Notes: generated from the sequence alone by a model not told the origin. A stretch of 64,000 nt of DNA from Burkholderia sp. HI2500 (GCF_002223055.1 NZ_NKFL01000006.1:930001-994000), one strand, 5' to 3'. Positions 34,703 through 44,024 are shown, counted from the first letter of the stretch. Program-made: numbers and translations.

Positions 34703-34906
34703 GTGGATACCGGTACCGTCAAGTGGTTCAACGAAACCAAGGGCTTTGGTTTCATCTCCCCGGACAACGGCGGCGACGATCTGTTCGCCCATTTCTCGGA
34801 AATTCGCGGCACGGGCTTCAAGACCCTGGCCGAAGGCCAGAAGGTCAGCTTCGAAGTGAAGCGCGGCCCGAAGGGTCTGCAAGCGTCGAACATCACGCCG
34901 CAGTAA
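34703..34906 (+). CDS. Cold-shock protein (CspA family)
   Basis: A 67-aa cold-shock domain protein, the standard length. RNA-binding motifs RNP1 (KGFGFI) and RNP2 (DLFAHF) are present. It begins at a GTG five bases after AAGGAAG; an upstream ATG at 34646 would add 19 unconserved residues. About 290 bp separate it from kshA, and the A+T-rich 150 bases before the start, with a GCCCGTCGCGGGC hairpin near 34650, suggest a structured 5' leader as in cspA genes. It would act as an RNA chaperone or antiterminator and is unrelated to the steroid genes. Confidence 0.92.
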   Translation: MDTGTVKWFNETKGFGFISPDNGGDDLFAHFSEIRGTGFKTLAEGQKVSFEVKRGPKGLQASNITPQ

Positions 34907-35374
34907 GCCGCATCGGCAACGGCCGCCACACGGTGGCCGCTGCCGGATGGATTGGCGCGCAGGGCGCCGCTTTGGCGGCAGCCGGCGCGTTCCGATGCGC
35001 ACGACCGATGCATCGCGACATTCGCGATGCATCGGTCGTGACGCTTCCCTCATCGCATGCGTGACCCGCGTGCGACGCAACGCCTTCGTGGAGCGCCTGT
35101 CGCTTCGCGAGCGCATCACCGCTTCAACGCATCAACCTGAGCAGACCGCCGCCATGCCGTAGCAGGCGCGGTCCCGACTTGCGCGGCGCTCCATGCGCCG
35201 CCGCCACCGACCGCCTGAACGCCGCATCGCGCCGGGCTCCGATCACAAGACAGACCCTGGGTCCGTCTGAACGAACCGACACCCGGCAGCCTGCCGGTCG
35301 CCGTCCCGTTGCGGGAAACGGCGCCGGGCAGATCGCCGCGGCCGCGGTCAATCACCTTGTCTGGAGGAATTGGT
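34907..35374. other. Cold-shock gene to infA intergenic region
   Basis: A 468-bp region with no convincing gene. It begins with an imperfect GC-rich hairpin just after the cold-shock gene (about 34915-34943) that could terminate it, contains the perfect 18-bp stem at 35001-35039, and ends with the ribosome site of the infA-like gene. Short frames on both strands lack domains. Confidence 0.45.
35001..35039. repeat. Perfect 18-bp hairpin
   Basis: Arms 35001-35018 and 35022-35039 are exact reverse complements around a CAT loop, with the core CGATGCATCG. It is far stronger than a chance repeat. There is no T-tract, so it could be a transcript-stabilising end for the cold-shock mRNA, a protein-binding palindrome or a remnant of a short repetitive element. 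Confidence 0.6.
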
Positions 35375-35638
35375 TTGGCAAAAGAAGAACCGCTGGAACT
35401 CGACGGGATCGTCGACGAAGTGCTGCCGGACAGCAAATACCGTGTCACGCTGGAAAACGGCGTCGTGGTCGGCGCGTACGCGTCGGGCCGCATGCGCAAG
35501 AACCACATCCGCATTCTCGCGGGTGACCGCGTGACCCTGGAACTGTCGATGTACGACCTCACCAAGGGGCGCATCAACTTCCGTCACAAGGACGCGAATT
35601 CGCCGCGTCCGCCGCGAACCGGCCAGCCGCGCCGTTAA
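35375..35638 (+). CDS. infA: Translation initiation factor IF-1 paralog
   Basis: An 87-aa S1-fold (OB) protein. [22 protein letters not shown] and [28 protein letters not shown] are the IF-1 signature, and the basic tail [19 protein letters not shown] extends beyond the usual 72 residues. It starts at a TTG just after GGAGGAA; an earlier in-frame ATG at 35309 has no family residues. Burkholderia species carry a housekeeping infA in a ribosomal operon and, as I recall, this longer second copy; its neighbour is a cold-shock gene, suggesting a stress-related role. That role is inferred. Confidence 0.88.
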   Translation: MAKEEPLELDGIVDEVLPDSKYRVTLENGVVVGAYASGRMRKNHIRILAGDRVTLELSMYDLTKGRINFRHKDANSPRPPRTGQPRR

Positions 35639-35814
35639 GCGGTAACGATCGGCGCGGGCACGCAGCACCGCCTCGCCAATCGAATCCTGTCCGGCCGACG
35701 AGGCCGGACGAACCGGGTGGGCGACACATCGCGTGCCGTTCACCGGTCGCCGGCGGCATCGTCATGCCGCGGCGGCCAATACCGCCTTCACCGGCCGCCG
35801 CGCGTGCGCAACGC

Positions 35815-36330
35815 TCAGGCGGCCGCGTCCCGCAGGAAATCCTCGACGATCATCGCGACATTCGGCGGACCTTCCTGCATCGGGTAATGTCCGCAATTCG
35901 GTATCGTCACGAGCCGCGCGTTCGGATGCCACGCGAGGAAGGTCGCCTGCATCGCCGCTGCGTCGAGCCCGCGGATCCTTGTCGCCGACGATCACCGGGA
36001 AGCGCGTGTCGAGCCCGCGGATGTCGTCGACGAAATCCGTGCCGGTCAGCATGTCGAGATACGCGAGCCGGCAAGCCGGCGCCACGCGCGCGGTTCTGCG
36101 GCAGCTTCACGTCGGCCCCGCGCGCCGACAGTCCCCCCGTCACGAATCGCACGAGCCGGCGAAACGCATCGTCATCGACGGTCGTCTCGGCGATCGGCGC
36201 GTGATGCGACCTGCTTGCACGGTCGATGATGAAGTTGAAACGGTCGACGCCCCAGTCTGGGAGGGCCTCGTGCAACGGGCCGGCAAGCGGTCGAACACGC
36301 ACACCGCCACACGGTTCGCATGCAGCTTTA
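35815..36330 (-). pseudogene. Broken alpha/beta-hydrolase gene
   Basis: Minus-strand fragments of one alpha/beta-hydrolase lie in three frames. The first reads VDRFNFIIDRASRSHHAPIA to GGLSARGADVKLPQN (about 36280-36080). The second continues RLAYLDMLTGTDFVDDIRG to FPVIVGDKD (about 36070-35985). The third gives ATFLAWHPNARLVTIPNCGH, with the catalytic His motif NCGHYP, down to FLRDAAA and the stop at 35815. Two frameshifts separate them, and the N-terminal half with the nucleophile elbow is missing. It is therefore a truncated, frameshifted remnant; sequencing error could explain the shifts but not the missing half. Confidence 0.65.
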
Positions 36331-36462
36331 CGCGCGGGCCGGCGCGGTCGTACACTCGTCGGCAATCTCGGCCCGCGCCGTGGCTTTCAATCCCTTCAGC
36401 AGCTTTCAGCGGGCCGACGACCGTGCCAGCCGGACTTTCGTCGCGCGACGCCAGGAGGCGCC

Positions 36463-37710
36463 ATGAGTGCAGACGCAGCCCCCGCATCCCCGTCGGTTCA
36501 GGACCGCATCCAGCACGTGTTCGTGCTGATGCTCGAGAACCGTTCCTTCGATCACCTGTTCGCGCTGTCGGGCTACCCCGACATCGTTGCCGCGTCGCCG
36601 GGTAACAGCAATGCGTACGGCGATGCGGTCTATCCGTTCGGCGGCGGCGCGCCCGCCCGGATGCCGACCGATCCGTGCCACGAATTCACGGACGTGCTCG
36701 AGCAGCTGTGCGGCGCGAGCGTGCCGTTCGTGAAAGGGCAGCCGTATCCGCCGGTCGTCAACACCGGGTTCGTGTCGAACTACGCGACCTCGCATTCCGA
36801 AGGCACACCGCCGCAGCCGGCCGACGCGGGCAAGATCATGCAGGGCGTCGATATCGCGACGCAGGCGCCGTCGCTGCACGCGCTCGCGAACGCGTTCGTT
36901 CTGTGCGACGCGTGGCATGCGTCGATGCCGGGGCCGACCTGGCCGAACCGCTTTTTCCTGCACGGTGCGTCGTCGGCCGGGCTCGACCATTCGCCGACCA
37001 AGGAAGAAATGGCCGGATGGGACGCGTTCAACGGCTTTCCGTATCCGAAGGGGTCGATCTTCGCCGCGCTCGGCGACGACAACTGGCGCATCTACCAGGA
37101 CCAGACCGGCGACCCGCTCGGCCACGTGCCGCAGGTCGCGTCGCTGAAGGGCATCAGCTTCTTCGACATCGACGACCTCGCCCATTTCGAGGCCGATCTC
37201 GCGGCCGGCTATACGGCGCGCTACACGTTCATCGAGCCCGGTTACGGCGACATCGTGCACGGCACTTACCAGAACGGCAGCTCGCAACACCCGATGGACG
37301 GCCTCGCCGGCGGCGACCAGCTCGCCGCGCGCGTGTACAACGCGATCCGCCAATCGCCGGTATGGAACAGCAGCCTGCTCGTGATCTGTTACGACGAGCA
37401 CGGCGGCTTCTACGATTCGGTCAGGCCGGGCGCCGCGCCGCCGCCGAACGACGGCGCGGCGGCAACGCTGAACGCGAGCGGCTTCGGGTTCGACGTGTAT
37501 GGCGTGCGGGTGCCGGCGATCGTGATTTCGCCGTGGGTCGCGGCCGGGCAGGTCGACCATACGCCGTACGATCATGCGTCGGTTGCCGCAACGCTCGAGC
37601 GGCTGTTCGGCCTCGCGCCGCTGACGGATCGCGACCGCCTCGCGAACGACCTGCTGGCGCTCGTCTCCACGACGTGCCGCAGCGACTGCCCGCAAAGGAT
37701 CGGATCATGA
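36463..37710 (+). CDS. Phosphoesterase family protein (phospholipase C / acid phosphatase AcpA type)
   Basis: A 415-aa phosphoesterase. Metal and phosphate motifs of the family are present: ENRSFDHLF (25-33), MPGPTWPNRFFLHGAS (155-170) and YDEHGGFYDSV (310-320). Start ATG at 36463 follows AGGAGG; an earlier frame has no coding character. Unlike secreted PlcN/PlcH or AcpA proteins it has no visible Tat or Sec signal, so it may be cytoplasmic or exported by another route. Its stop overlaps a small gene, which may be its partner. The substrate may be phospholipid or phosphate ester; the family call is firm, the specificity is not. Confidence 0.85.
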   Translation: MSADAAPASPSVQDRIQHVFVLMLENRSFDHLFALSGYPDIVAASPGNSNAYGDAVYPFGGGAPARMPTDPCHEFTDVLEQLCGASVPFVKGQPYPPVVNTGFVSNYATSHSEGTPPQPADAGKIMQGVDIATQAPSLHALANAFVLCDAWHASMPGPTWPNRFFLHGASSAGLDHSPTKEEMAGWDAFNGFPYPKGSIFAALGDDNWRIYQDQTGDPLGHVPQVASLKGISFFDIDDLAHFEADLAAGYTARYTFIEPGYGDIVHGTYQNGSSQHPMDGLAGGDQLAARVYNAIRQSPVWNSSLLVICYDEHGGFYDSVRPGAAPPPNDGAAATLNASGFGFDVYGVRVPAIVISPWVAAGQVDHTPYDHASVAATLERLFGLAPLTDRDRLANDLLALVSTTCRSDCPQRIGS

Positions 37711-37955
37711 GTACGACACCGGCCTTCGACCCGCGCGATGCGCTGCCCGTGCGCGACGGCACGAGCCTGATCGCCTATCTGCACATCCTGAAGAAAGCGC
37801 ATGCGGCGCTGGTCGGGCATGACAAGGCCCATCAGCGCTTCAGCGAGATCGTGACGCGCGGGCAGGCGCGGCAATACATCGAGGAACTGATGCCGTCGCT
37901 GTTGCAGGCGCGTGAAGCGCATCGGCGCAAGCGGCACGGCGGGAAGCATCGCTGA
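37707..37955 (+). CDS. Small basic protein coupled to the phosphoesterase
   Basis: An 82-aa protein of unknown family, mostly helical, with a hydrophilic N-terminus, an LIAYLHILKKAHAALVGHDKAHQ core and a basic His/Lys/Arg-rich tail (REAHRRKRHGGKHR). The ATGA overlap with the phosphoesterase gene indicates co-translation, and co-occurrence suggests a chaperone, immunity or adaptor role, but none can be shown. A terminator follows at 38008. Confidence 0.65.
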   Translation: MSTTPAFDPRDALPVRDGTSLIAYLHILKKAHAALVGHDKAHQRFSEIVTRGQARQYIEELMPSLLQAREAHRRKRHGGKHR

Positions 37956-38007
37956 AGTCGGCGGGCGATGCATGATCGAGGTGACTCGATCCGCGCATCC
38001 GAAATGA

Positions 38008-38029
38008 AAACGGGGCTTGCGCCCCGTTT
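38008..38029. terminator. Bidirectional rho-independent terminator
   Basis: Stem AAACGGGGC / GCCCCGTTT with loop TTGC, between the convergent small gene (ends 37955) and hsaF (ends 38065). On the minus strand the stem is followed by TTTTCATTTC, so it best serves the leftward hsaF operon. Confidence 0.75.
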
Positions 38030-38064
38030 CCCGCCGCTTCCGGACGATGGCCGGCCGCGTTCGT

Positions 38065-39096
38065 TCAGGCCGCCACTGCCCGTGCCCGCACCATCGTCAG
38101 CGCCGCATCCTCGATCATGTCCTCCTGCCCGCCGACGAGCCGCTGCCGCCCCAGCTCGACGAGGATGTCGCGCGCGGGAATCCCGTACTTCGCTTCCGCG
38201 CGCTTCGCGAACAGCAGGAACGACGAGTAGACGCCCGCATAGCCGAGCGTCAGCGCATCGCGGTCGAGGCGGATCGGCGCGTCCATGATCGGCACGACGA
38301 GATCCTCGGCGACGTCCGAGATTGCGAACACGTCGACACCCGTCTCGATCCCCATCCGGTCGCACACCGCGACGAACACTTCCATCGGCGTGTTGCCCGC
38401 ACCGGCGCCGAGGCCGGCCGCGGCCGCATCGATCCGGTTCGCGCCGGCGGCAACCGCGGCGACCGAGTTCGCGACGCCCATCGCGAGGTTGTGGTGGCCG
38501 TGGAAGCCGAGCTCCGTCTCCGGCTTCAGCGCGTCGCGCACCTGGCTGATCCGCGCGGTCACGTCATCCGGCAGCATGTGGCCGGCCGAATCGGTGATGT
38601 AGATGCAGTTCGCGCCATACGACTCCATCAGCTTCGCCTGCACGACGAGCTGCGCCGGCGACGACATGTGCGCCATCATCAGAAAGCCGACCGTATCGAG
38701 CCCGAGCGTGCGCGCGAGGCCGATGTGCTGCTCCGACACGTCCGCCTCGGTGCAGTGCGTCGCGACGCGGATCGTGCCGACGCCGAGTGCGTGCGCCATG
38801 CGCAGATGCTCGACGGTGCCGATACCCGGCAGCAGCAGCGCCGACACCTTCGCCTGCTTCAGCTCCGGAATCACGGCGCTCAGGTATGCCTCGTCGGTGT
38901 GCGCGGGGAACCCGTAGCTGACCGACGCGCCGCCGAGCCCGTCGCCGTGCGTGACCTCGATCAGCGGCACGCCGGCCGCGTCGAGCCCGCGCGCGATGTT
39001 GCGCATCTGGTCGAGCGTGATCTGGTGGCGCTTCGGGTGCATCCCGTCGCGCAGCGACATGTCGTGGACGGTGATCTTCTTGCCTGCAAGTGACAT
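38065..39096 (-). CDS. hsaF: 4-hydroxy-2-oxovalerate-type aldolase (HsaF)
   Basis: A 343-aa aldolase of the BphI/DmpG family. Metal ligands Asp17 (LRDGMH) and the histidines of FHGHHNLA (199, 201) and the catalytic His20 are present. It would split 4-hydroxy-2-oxohexanoate from the steroid A-ring fragment into pyruvate and propanal, channelling the aldehyde to HsaG next door. The ATG at 39096 has GGAG upstream; a TTG 15 bases earlier is a weaker start. It is the last gene of the leftward operon. Similar enzymes serve other meta pathways, but hsaC and hsaD in the window support the steroid role. Confidence 0.88.
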   Translation of the reverse strand: MSLAGKKITVHDMSLRDGMHPKRHQITLDQMRNIARGLDAAGVPLIEVTHGDGLGGASVSYGFPAHTDEAYLSAVIPELKQAKVSALLLPGIGTVEHLRMAHALGVGTIRVATHCTEADVSEQHIGLARTLGLDTVGFLMMAHMSSPAQLVVQAKLMESYGANCIYITDSAGHMLPDDVTARISQVRDALKPETELGFHGHHNLAMGVANSVAAVAAGANRIDAAAAGLGAGAGNTPMEVFVAVCDRMGIETGVDVFAISDVAEDLVVPIMDAPIRLDRDALTLGYAGVYSSFLLFAKRAEAKYGIPARDILVELGRQRLVGGQEDMIEDAALTMVRARAVAA

Positions 39097-39112
39097 CGCG
39101 TGGCTCCTCAAC

Positions 39113-40012
39113 TCAAGCGGTGGCGGCCGTCGCGGCCAGCATCTGTTCAGCGAAACGCTCGGCCGTGGCGGCCGCGGCGGCGGTCATGATGTCGAGGTTG
39201 CCCGCGTATTTCGGCAGGTAATCGCCGAGCCCTTCGACTTCCATGAAGACGGACACGCGATTGCCGTCGAACACGGGGCCGTTCTTCAGCGTATAGCCGG
39301 GCACGTAGCGCTGCACTTCCTTGACCATCGCATGCACGGACGCGGTGATCGCATCGACGTCGGGCGGGCCGTCGGTCAGGCAGTGGATCGTGTCGCGCAT
39401 GATCAGCGGCGGCTCGGCCGGGTTGATCACGATGATCGCCTTGCCCTTGCGTGCGCCGCCGACCTGTTCGATCGCACCGGACGTCGTGCGCGTGAATTCG
39501 TCGATGTTCTTGCGCGTGCCGGGGCCGACCGAGCGCGACGACACGGTCGCGACGATCTCGCCGTACGCGACCGGCTGCACGCGCGATACCGCGTACACCA
39601 TCGGGATCGTCGCCTGGCCGCCGCACGTGACCATGTTCACGTTCGCCTGCGCGCTGTCGAGATGCGCGTCGAGATTCACCGGCGGCACGCAATACGGCCC
39701 GATCGCGGCGGGCGTCAGGTCGATCATCTTCACGCCGAGCGCGGTGAGCTTGTCGGAGTTGTCGCGGTGCACGTACGCCGACGTCGCATCGAACGCGATG
39801 CGGATGTCGTCGGCTGCCACGTGCGGCAGCAGCCCGTCGACGCCCTTGTCGGTGGTCTTCAGGCCGAACTCGCGCGCCCGCGCGAGGCCGTCGGACGCCG
39901 GATCGACGCCGACCATCCACACGGGTTCGAGCACCGGCGAGCGGCGCAGCTTGTAGAGCAGGTCGGTGCCGATGTTGCCCGGCCCGATCAGTGCGCATTT
40001 GATTTTCTTCAT
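39113..40012 (-). CDS. hsaG: Acylating aldehyde dehydrogenase (HsaG)
   Basis: A 299-aa CoA-acylating aldehyde dehydrogenase of the BphJ/DmpF type, with nucleotide motif GPGNIGTDL and catalytic Cys130 in [11 protein letters not shown]. It forms a complex with HsaF and converts propanal (or acetaldehyde) to propionyl-CoA or acetyl-CoA with NAD. It starts 14 bp after hsaE and ends 17 bp before hsaF. All residues expected for activity are visible. Confidence 0.9.
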   Translation of the reverse strand: MKKIKCALIGPGNIGTDLLYKLRRSPVLEPVWMVGVDPASDGLARAREFGLKTTDKGVDGLLPHVAADDIRIAFDATSAYVHRDNSDKLTALGVKMIDLTPAAIGPYCVPPVNLDAHLDSAQANVNMVTCGGQATIPMVYAVSRVQPVAYGEIVATVSSRSVGPGTRKNIDEFTRTTSGAIEQVGGARKGKAIIVINPAEPPLIMRDTIHCLTDGPPDVDAITASVHAMVKEVQRYVPGYTLKNGPVFDGNRVSVFMEVEGLGDYLPKYAGNLDIMTAAAAATAERFAEQMLAATAATA

Positions 40013-40025
40013 CAGGATTTTTCCT

Positions 40026-40808
40026 TTAGATAAAGCGGACGTCGCAGCTGCCGATGCCGGAGATGTGCATCGACAGCGCGTCGCCGGCCGTGACCGGAAT
40101 CAGTTTCGCGAGCGAGCCCGACAGCACGATCTCGCCGGCGAGCAGCGGCACGTCGTACGCGGCGAGCGTGTTCGCGAGCCACGCGACCGCGTCGGCGGGG
40201 TGGCCGAGCGCCGCGTCGCCGCGGCCCTGCGCGACTTGCTCGCCGTTCTTGTCGATCGTCATCTCGCACGCGGCGAGATCGAGCGTGCGCGGATCGACGC
40301 GTGCATCGCCGAGCACGTACACGCCGCACGACGCGTTGTCGGCGACGGTGTCCTCGATGCGGATCGCCCAGTCGCGGATGCGCGAATCGACGATCTCGAA
40401 GCAGGGCGCGACGGCGGCCGTCGCGGCGATCACGTCGGTGCGGTCGATGCCGGGGCCGCGCAGGTCGCGCGCGAGGATGAACGCGATCTCGCCCTCGGCG
40501 CGCGGCGCGATCAGCGAATCGGCGGCGATCGCTTCGCCGGCCGCGTAGTGCATGCCCGACAGCAGGATGCCGAAATCGGGCTGGCGCACGTTCAGCATGT
40601 CCTGCACGGCCTGGCTCGTCACGCCGATCTTCTTGCCGACCACGGCCTCGCCGTGTTCGATGCGGCGTTCGATGAAGCGCTGCTGGATGCGGTACGCGTC
40701 GTCGAGCGACAGGCGGCGCGGGCGGCTCGACAGCGGCGCGACCGGCGCACGCGCGTGCCACGCGGCGTACAGCTCGTCGCCGAGCGTCGTATGCAGGCGG
40801 GAAGACAT
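40026..40808 (-). CDS. hsaE: 2-hydroxypenta/hexa-2,4-dienoate hydratase (HsaE)
   Basis: A 260-aa hydratase of the MhpD/BphH family. The metal ligands Glu105, Glu107 (RAEGEIAF) and Glu138 (CFEIVDSRI) and Lys60 of GKKIGVTS are present. It would hydrate the hydroxydienoate released by HsaD. It is separated from the upstream DUF1329 gene by 117 bp with a hairpin, and is followed closely by hsaG. Confidence 0.88.
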   Translation of the reverse strand: MSSRLHTTLGDELYAAWHARAPVAPLSSRPRRLSLDDAYRIQQRFIERRIEHGEAVVGKKIGVTSQAVQDMLNVRQPDFGILLSGMHYAAGEAIAADSLIAPRAEGEIAFILARDLRGPGIDRTDVIAATAAVAPCFEIVDSRIRDWAIRIEDTVADNASCGVYVLGDARVDPRTLDLAACEMTIDKNGEQVAQGRGDAALGHPADAVAWLANTLAAYDVPLLAGEIVLSGSLAKLIPVTAGDALSMHISGIGSCDVRFI

Positions 40809-40870
40809 GAAAGGGCCCTCGAATCTCGAATGAATCGAATGGAACAGGCCGCCGTCGCGGGCGGCGCCGG

Positions 40871-40893
40871 GCGCCGGAGCGAGGCTCCGGCGC
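40871..40893 (-). terminator. Strong hairpin between the DUF1329 gene and hsaE
   Basis: Perfect 10-bp stem GCGCCGGAGC / GCTCCGGCGC with a GAG loop, 34 bp after the DUF1329 stop. No T-tract follows, so it may be a partial terminator or an mRNA-processing/stabilising element that sets different levels for the transport pair and the catabolic genes. Confidence 0.5.
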
Positions 40894-40926
40894 GTGGGGC
40901 GCGGGCGTGCCGCGTCGGCGGGTTGC

Positions 40927-42309
40927 TTAGTTACCCGAACTGCGGATCGCGTCCGGCGAGAAGTACGCCTCGTTGAACTGCGGGCTGTTGTCGAGCTTCG
41001 GCATCGGGCCTTCGTTCGTCAGGCGGTCGGCCATGTACGCGCCGGAGATCAGGTCATGAAAGAACACGACGCCCGGGTAGAACACCTTCGCGTCATACGC
41101 GTACAGCGTCGTCGCGACATTGGTGCGCCACAGCTGGCCACGCGCGTCGTAGTTGTCGGCGAGCAGCGTCATCCACGAATCCTCGTCGATGTACAGCACG
41201 CGCTTCGCATACTGGTGGCGGTAGTTGCTCTTCAGCGTCGCCTGCAGCACCCACACGCGATGCAGCTCGTAGCGAATATACGACGGGTTCTCGTGGCCCT
41301 TGGTCAGCAGGTCCGCGTACTTCACCGAGCTGTCCATCGCCTTGTAGTTGTCGTACGGCACGTAGATCTCGCGCTTGCCGACGATCTTCCAGTCGTAGCG
41401 GTCGCCGGGGCCGTTGTACAGGCGGTCGTCGTCGACGGTACGGAAGCCGCCCGGGCCCTGCGGCTGGTCGTAGCCGTACTCGGGCGCCTGGCGCACGCGC
41501 CGCGTGCCCGGGTTGTACATCCACGTGCGCGACGAGTTGTCCGCGCCGGCCTTGTCCCAGTTCGTGAAGCCGACGATCAGCGACCCGCGGTCGGACAGCG
41601 GCAGCTCCGTCGCGTTGCGGTAGTACGTGCGGTTGTTCAGGTCGCTCTTCACGTCGTACTTGCCGGCGTTGCGCGGCGAGTAGATGTCGTAGCGCACCTT
41701 GCCCCATGCGATGTTGCCGTCCGAGTACACGACCGCCTGGTCGTAGGTCGCCTGCTCGGCGCCGATCGCCGACGAGAAGCGCTGGTTCCACAGCAGCTCG
41801 GCGGCCGTTTTAGGGATCGGGTAGGGCACCGTCGGCGGCGCGTTCGTGAGGCCGTTCGCGTCGGATGTCATCGTCGAATCCGGCGCGTACGTGCGGATGT
41901 CCTTGTACACGGCATCCGCGTAGCGGAAGTCGCGATGGCTCGGATAGACGATGATCTTGAACGTGGCCGGGTAGCGCTTGAACATCGCCTTCTGGCCGTC
42001 GGTCAGGTGCTCGGCGTACTGCGCCATGTTCTCCGCGGTGATCGTCGCGACCGGCTTCTCGCCCGCGAACGGATCGGGGTAGCGGTTGCCGCGCTTGTAC
42101 TGCACGTCCGGCGGCGTGCCGAGCCACTTGCCCGACCACTCGGGCACGCCGCTGTCCTTGCTCGCGGCGCGCACCGCGCCCATCGGCGTCAGCGGGCCGT
42201 CGAGCGCCTTCAGGTCGTCCGGCGTGACCTTCGGGTACGACGCCGTCGCGACGACCGCGCACGCGGCCATCACCGACGCGCGCAGGAGGGGGAGATGAAT
42301 GCGTTTCAT
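40927..42309 (-). CDS. DUF1329 exported protein
   Basis: A 460-aa protein with a signal peptide (MKRIHLPLLRASVMAACAVVATA). The start at 42309 has GAGGA five bases upstream, better than the ATG twelve bases earlier. The body shows the DUF1329 layout: TPMGAVRAAS, SDLNNRTYYRNATELPLSDRGSL with YNPGTRRVRQAPEYGYD, and a C-terminal PYDNYKAMDSSVKYADLL to LRVVR-like strands. The family adopts a lipoprotein-localisation-like (LolA/LolB) fold and is thought to bind hydrophobic molecules in the periplasm. It follows a DUF1302 gene 40 bp away, as in many proteobacteria. Carriage of steroids is inferred. Confidence 0.87.
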   Translation of the reverse strand: MKRIHLPLLRASVMAACAVVATASYPKVTPDDLKALDGPLTPMGAVRAASKDSGVPEWSGKWLGTPPDVQYKRGNRYPDPFAGEKPVATITAENMAQYAEHLTDGQKAMFKRYPATFKIIVYPSHRDFRYADAVYKDIRTYAPDSTMTSDANGLTNAPPTVPYPIPKTAAELLWNQRFSSAIGAEQATYDQAVVYSDGNIAWGKVRYDIYSPRNAGKYDVKSDLNNRTYYRNATELPLSDRGSLIVGFTNWDKAGADNSSRTWMYNPGTRRVRQAPEYGYDQPQGPGGFRTVDDDRLYNGPGDRYDWKIVGKREIYVPYDNYKAMDSSVKYADLLTKGHENPSYIRYELHRVWVLQATLKSNYRHQYAKRVLYIDEDSWMTLLADNYDARGQLWRTNVATTLYAYDAKVFYPGVVFFHDLISGAYMADRLTNEGPMPKLDNSPQFNEAYFSPDAIRSSGN

Positions 42310-42349
42310 ATCGATCCTCATAGTGCTGAATGACGAGCGGCCGGGCCGC

Positions 42350-43915
42350 TCAGAAGTGGTAGGTCGCCGTGGCCAGCACGTAGTCGCGATCCGCGAGCGG
42401 GCGCGTGACCGGGTTCGGCGAGCCGAGGAACTTCGCGTAGACGAGCGACAGCTGCAGGTTGCTCAGGCGCGTGAAGGTCACGCCGGCCGTCACGCGGTGG
42501 TCGCCCTGGCCGGTCAGCGAGCCGAGCGCGCCGGCGAGCGGCGACGTGCCCGTCAGGTCGTGCGTGTAGGTCAGCGGCACGTCGAGATCCCAGCCGTTGA
42601 ACACGTTCTTGTAGCTGAGCGTCCACGCGATCTCCATCGCGAGCGCGTTGCGCGAATTCGCGAGCGTGGTCGAGCCGTCGAGCTCGGAGATGCTGCCGGC
42701 ATGCACGTACGTGAGTTCGCCGATCAGCGACTGCGAATTCGCGAGGAAGCTCGGCCCGATCGAGTAGATGCCGGACAGGTTCGTCTGCAGCACGTTCGCG
42801 CGGGTCGGCTGCGGGCCCGCCGGCGTGTTGACGAGCACGGCCGCGCCCTGGCGGTACGACACTTCGCCCGCGACGTTCACCGGGCCGACCTGCGTCGAGA
42901 AGCTCGCGCCGGTCAGCTTGATGTTGCTGAAATACTTCTGCTGGTACTGGAGCGTCGGGAAGTAGGTCGTGACGACGCTCGGGTTCATGTCGTTGTAGTG
43001 CAGGTGGTACAGGCCGAGCTCGGTGTCGCCGAGCACGCGGAAGCGCGCGCCGATCCCCCACTGGTTGCGCGCGCTCGGCTTGTCGTCGGGGCCGCGCGGA
43101 ATGATCATCCCGCCCGGGCCGATGATGAACTGCGCGCCGGGGCCCGTGACGTCCGAATAGCTCCAGTACGTGCCGGGCGCGGTCAGCCGGTTCTGCTGAT
43201 ACGAGAACTGGTAGTAGCCGAGCAGGCTGAAGTTCGGCGTGATCTGCCACTGCGTCGAGATCTGCGGCACCGGCAGCAGGATGTCCTTCACTTCGGCGCC
43301 GGCCATGTACGACTTGGTCGCGTCGGACGGCCCCTGTGCGCCGGCGATGTTCGGGAAGAACAGGCTTTCGCCCCACGCGACGACCTGGTCGCCGACCTTC
43401 ACGTTCAGGCTCGTCGAGCCGATCTTGAACGTGTTGTACGCGTATGCGGCCAGCAGCGTCGTGTGGCCGCCCGACCAGTAGCGCGCGTCGCTCGTGAAGT
43501 TGTTGTACTGGCCCGACTGGTTCACGGTGCCCGGCGCGTCGTTGTAGTTCGGGCGGCGATACGCCTGGTCGTAGAACGTGTCGGCGCGCACGAACACGCC
43601 CCAGTCGTCGTGCTTCAGGTTCACTTCGCCGAGCAGGCTGACCTGGTTCTCGATCAGCTTGTTCTTCGCGAAGTTGCGGTCGCCGTCGTCGCCGTTGATG
43701 TTCGCCGGCGTGAGGAGATTGCCGCTCGGTGCGCGGGTGCGCATGCCGAGGCCGTAACTGAGCGTGAACGTGTAGTCCAGCGTCGTGTCGGCGCCCAGCT
43801 CGATCGTGCTGCCTGCATGTGCGCCGGGAGCGGCACACGCGAGCAGCGCGGCGGCCAGCGTCGACAGCGTGGCGGCTGCCCGCTTGTCGGTACGGCGCGA
43901 AATCCGTTGATGCAT
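42350..43915 (-). CDS. DUF1302 outer-membrane protein
   Basis: A 521-aa protein with signal peptide MHQRISRRTDKRAAATLSTLAAALLACAAPGAHA and a barrel-like mature part with alternating strands, Gly/Asn turns and a terminal Phe (LATATYHF). The DUF1302 features include LSYGLGMRTRAPSG, NLKHDDWGVFVRADTFYDQAYRR and VKVGDQVVAWGESLFFPNIAG. It is the first gene of the leftward operon, ahead of DUF1329 and hsaEGF, so uptake and catabolism are probably co-regulated. A MITE-like element begins 110 bp upstream of its start. Confidence 0.87.
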   Translation of the reverse strand: MHQRISRRTDKRAAATLSTLAAALLACAAPGAHAGSTIELGADTTLDYTFTLSYGLGMRTRAPSGNLLTPANINGDDGDRNFAKNKLIENQVSLLGEVNLKHDDWGVFVRADTFYDQAYRRPNYNDAPGTVNQSGQYNNFTSDARYWSGGHTTLLAAYAYNTFKIGSTSLNVKVGDQVVAWGESLFFPNIAGAQGPSDATKSYMAGAEVKDILLPVPQISTQWQITPNFSLLGYYQFSYQQNRLTAPGTYWSYSDVTGPGAQFIIGPGGMIIPRGPDDKPSARNQWGIGARFRVLGDTELGLYHLHYNDMNPSVVTTYFPTLQYQQKYFSNIKLTGASFSTQVGPVNVAGEVSYRQGAAVLVNTPAGPQPTRANVLQTNLSGIYSIGPSFLANSQSLIGELTYVHAGSISELDGSTTLANSRNALAMEIAWTLSYKNVFNGWDLDVPLTYTHDLTGTSPLAGALGSLTGQGDHRVTAGVTFTRLSNLQLSLVYAKFLGSPNPVTRPLADRDYVLATATYHF

Positions 43916-44024
43916 GGTGTCTCCTCTTGGGGTATCGACGACGGTCGACTGTGTGTGTTGTCGTGAGAGGCAGAGTAGGGAGATCGCGGTAGCAGGGAAT
44001 CGTCAAAATGAACTAGATGACTTC

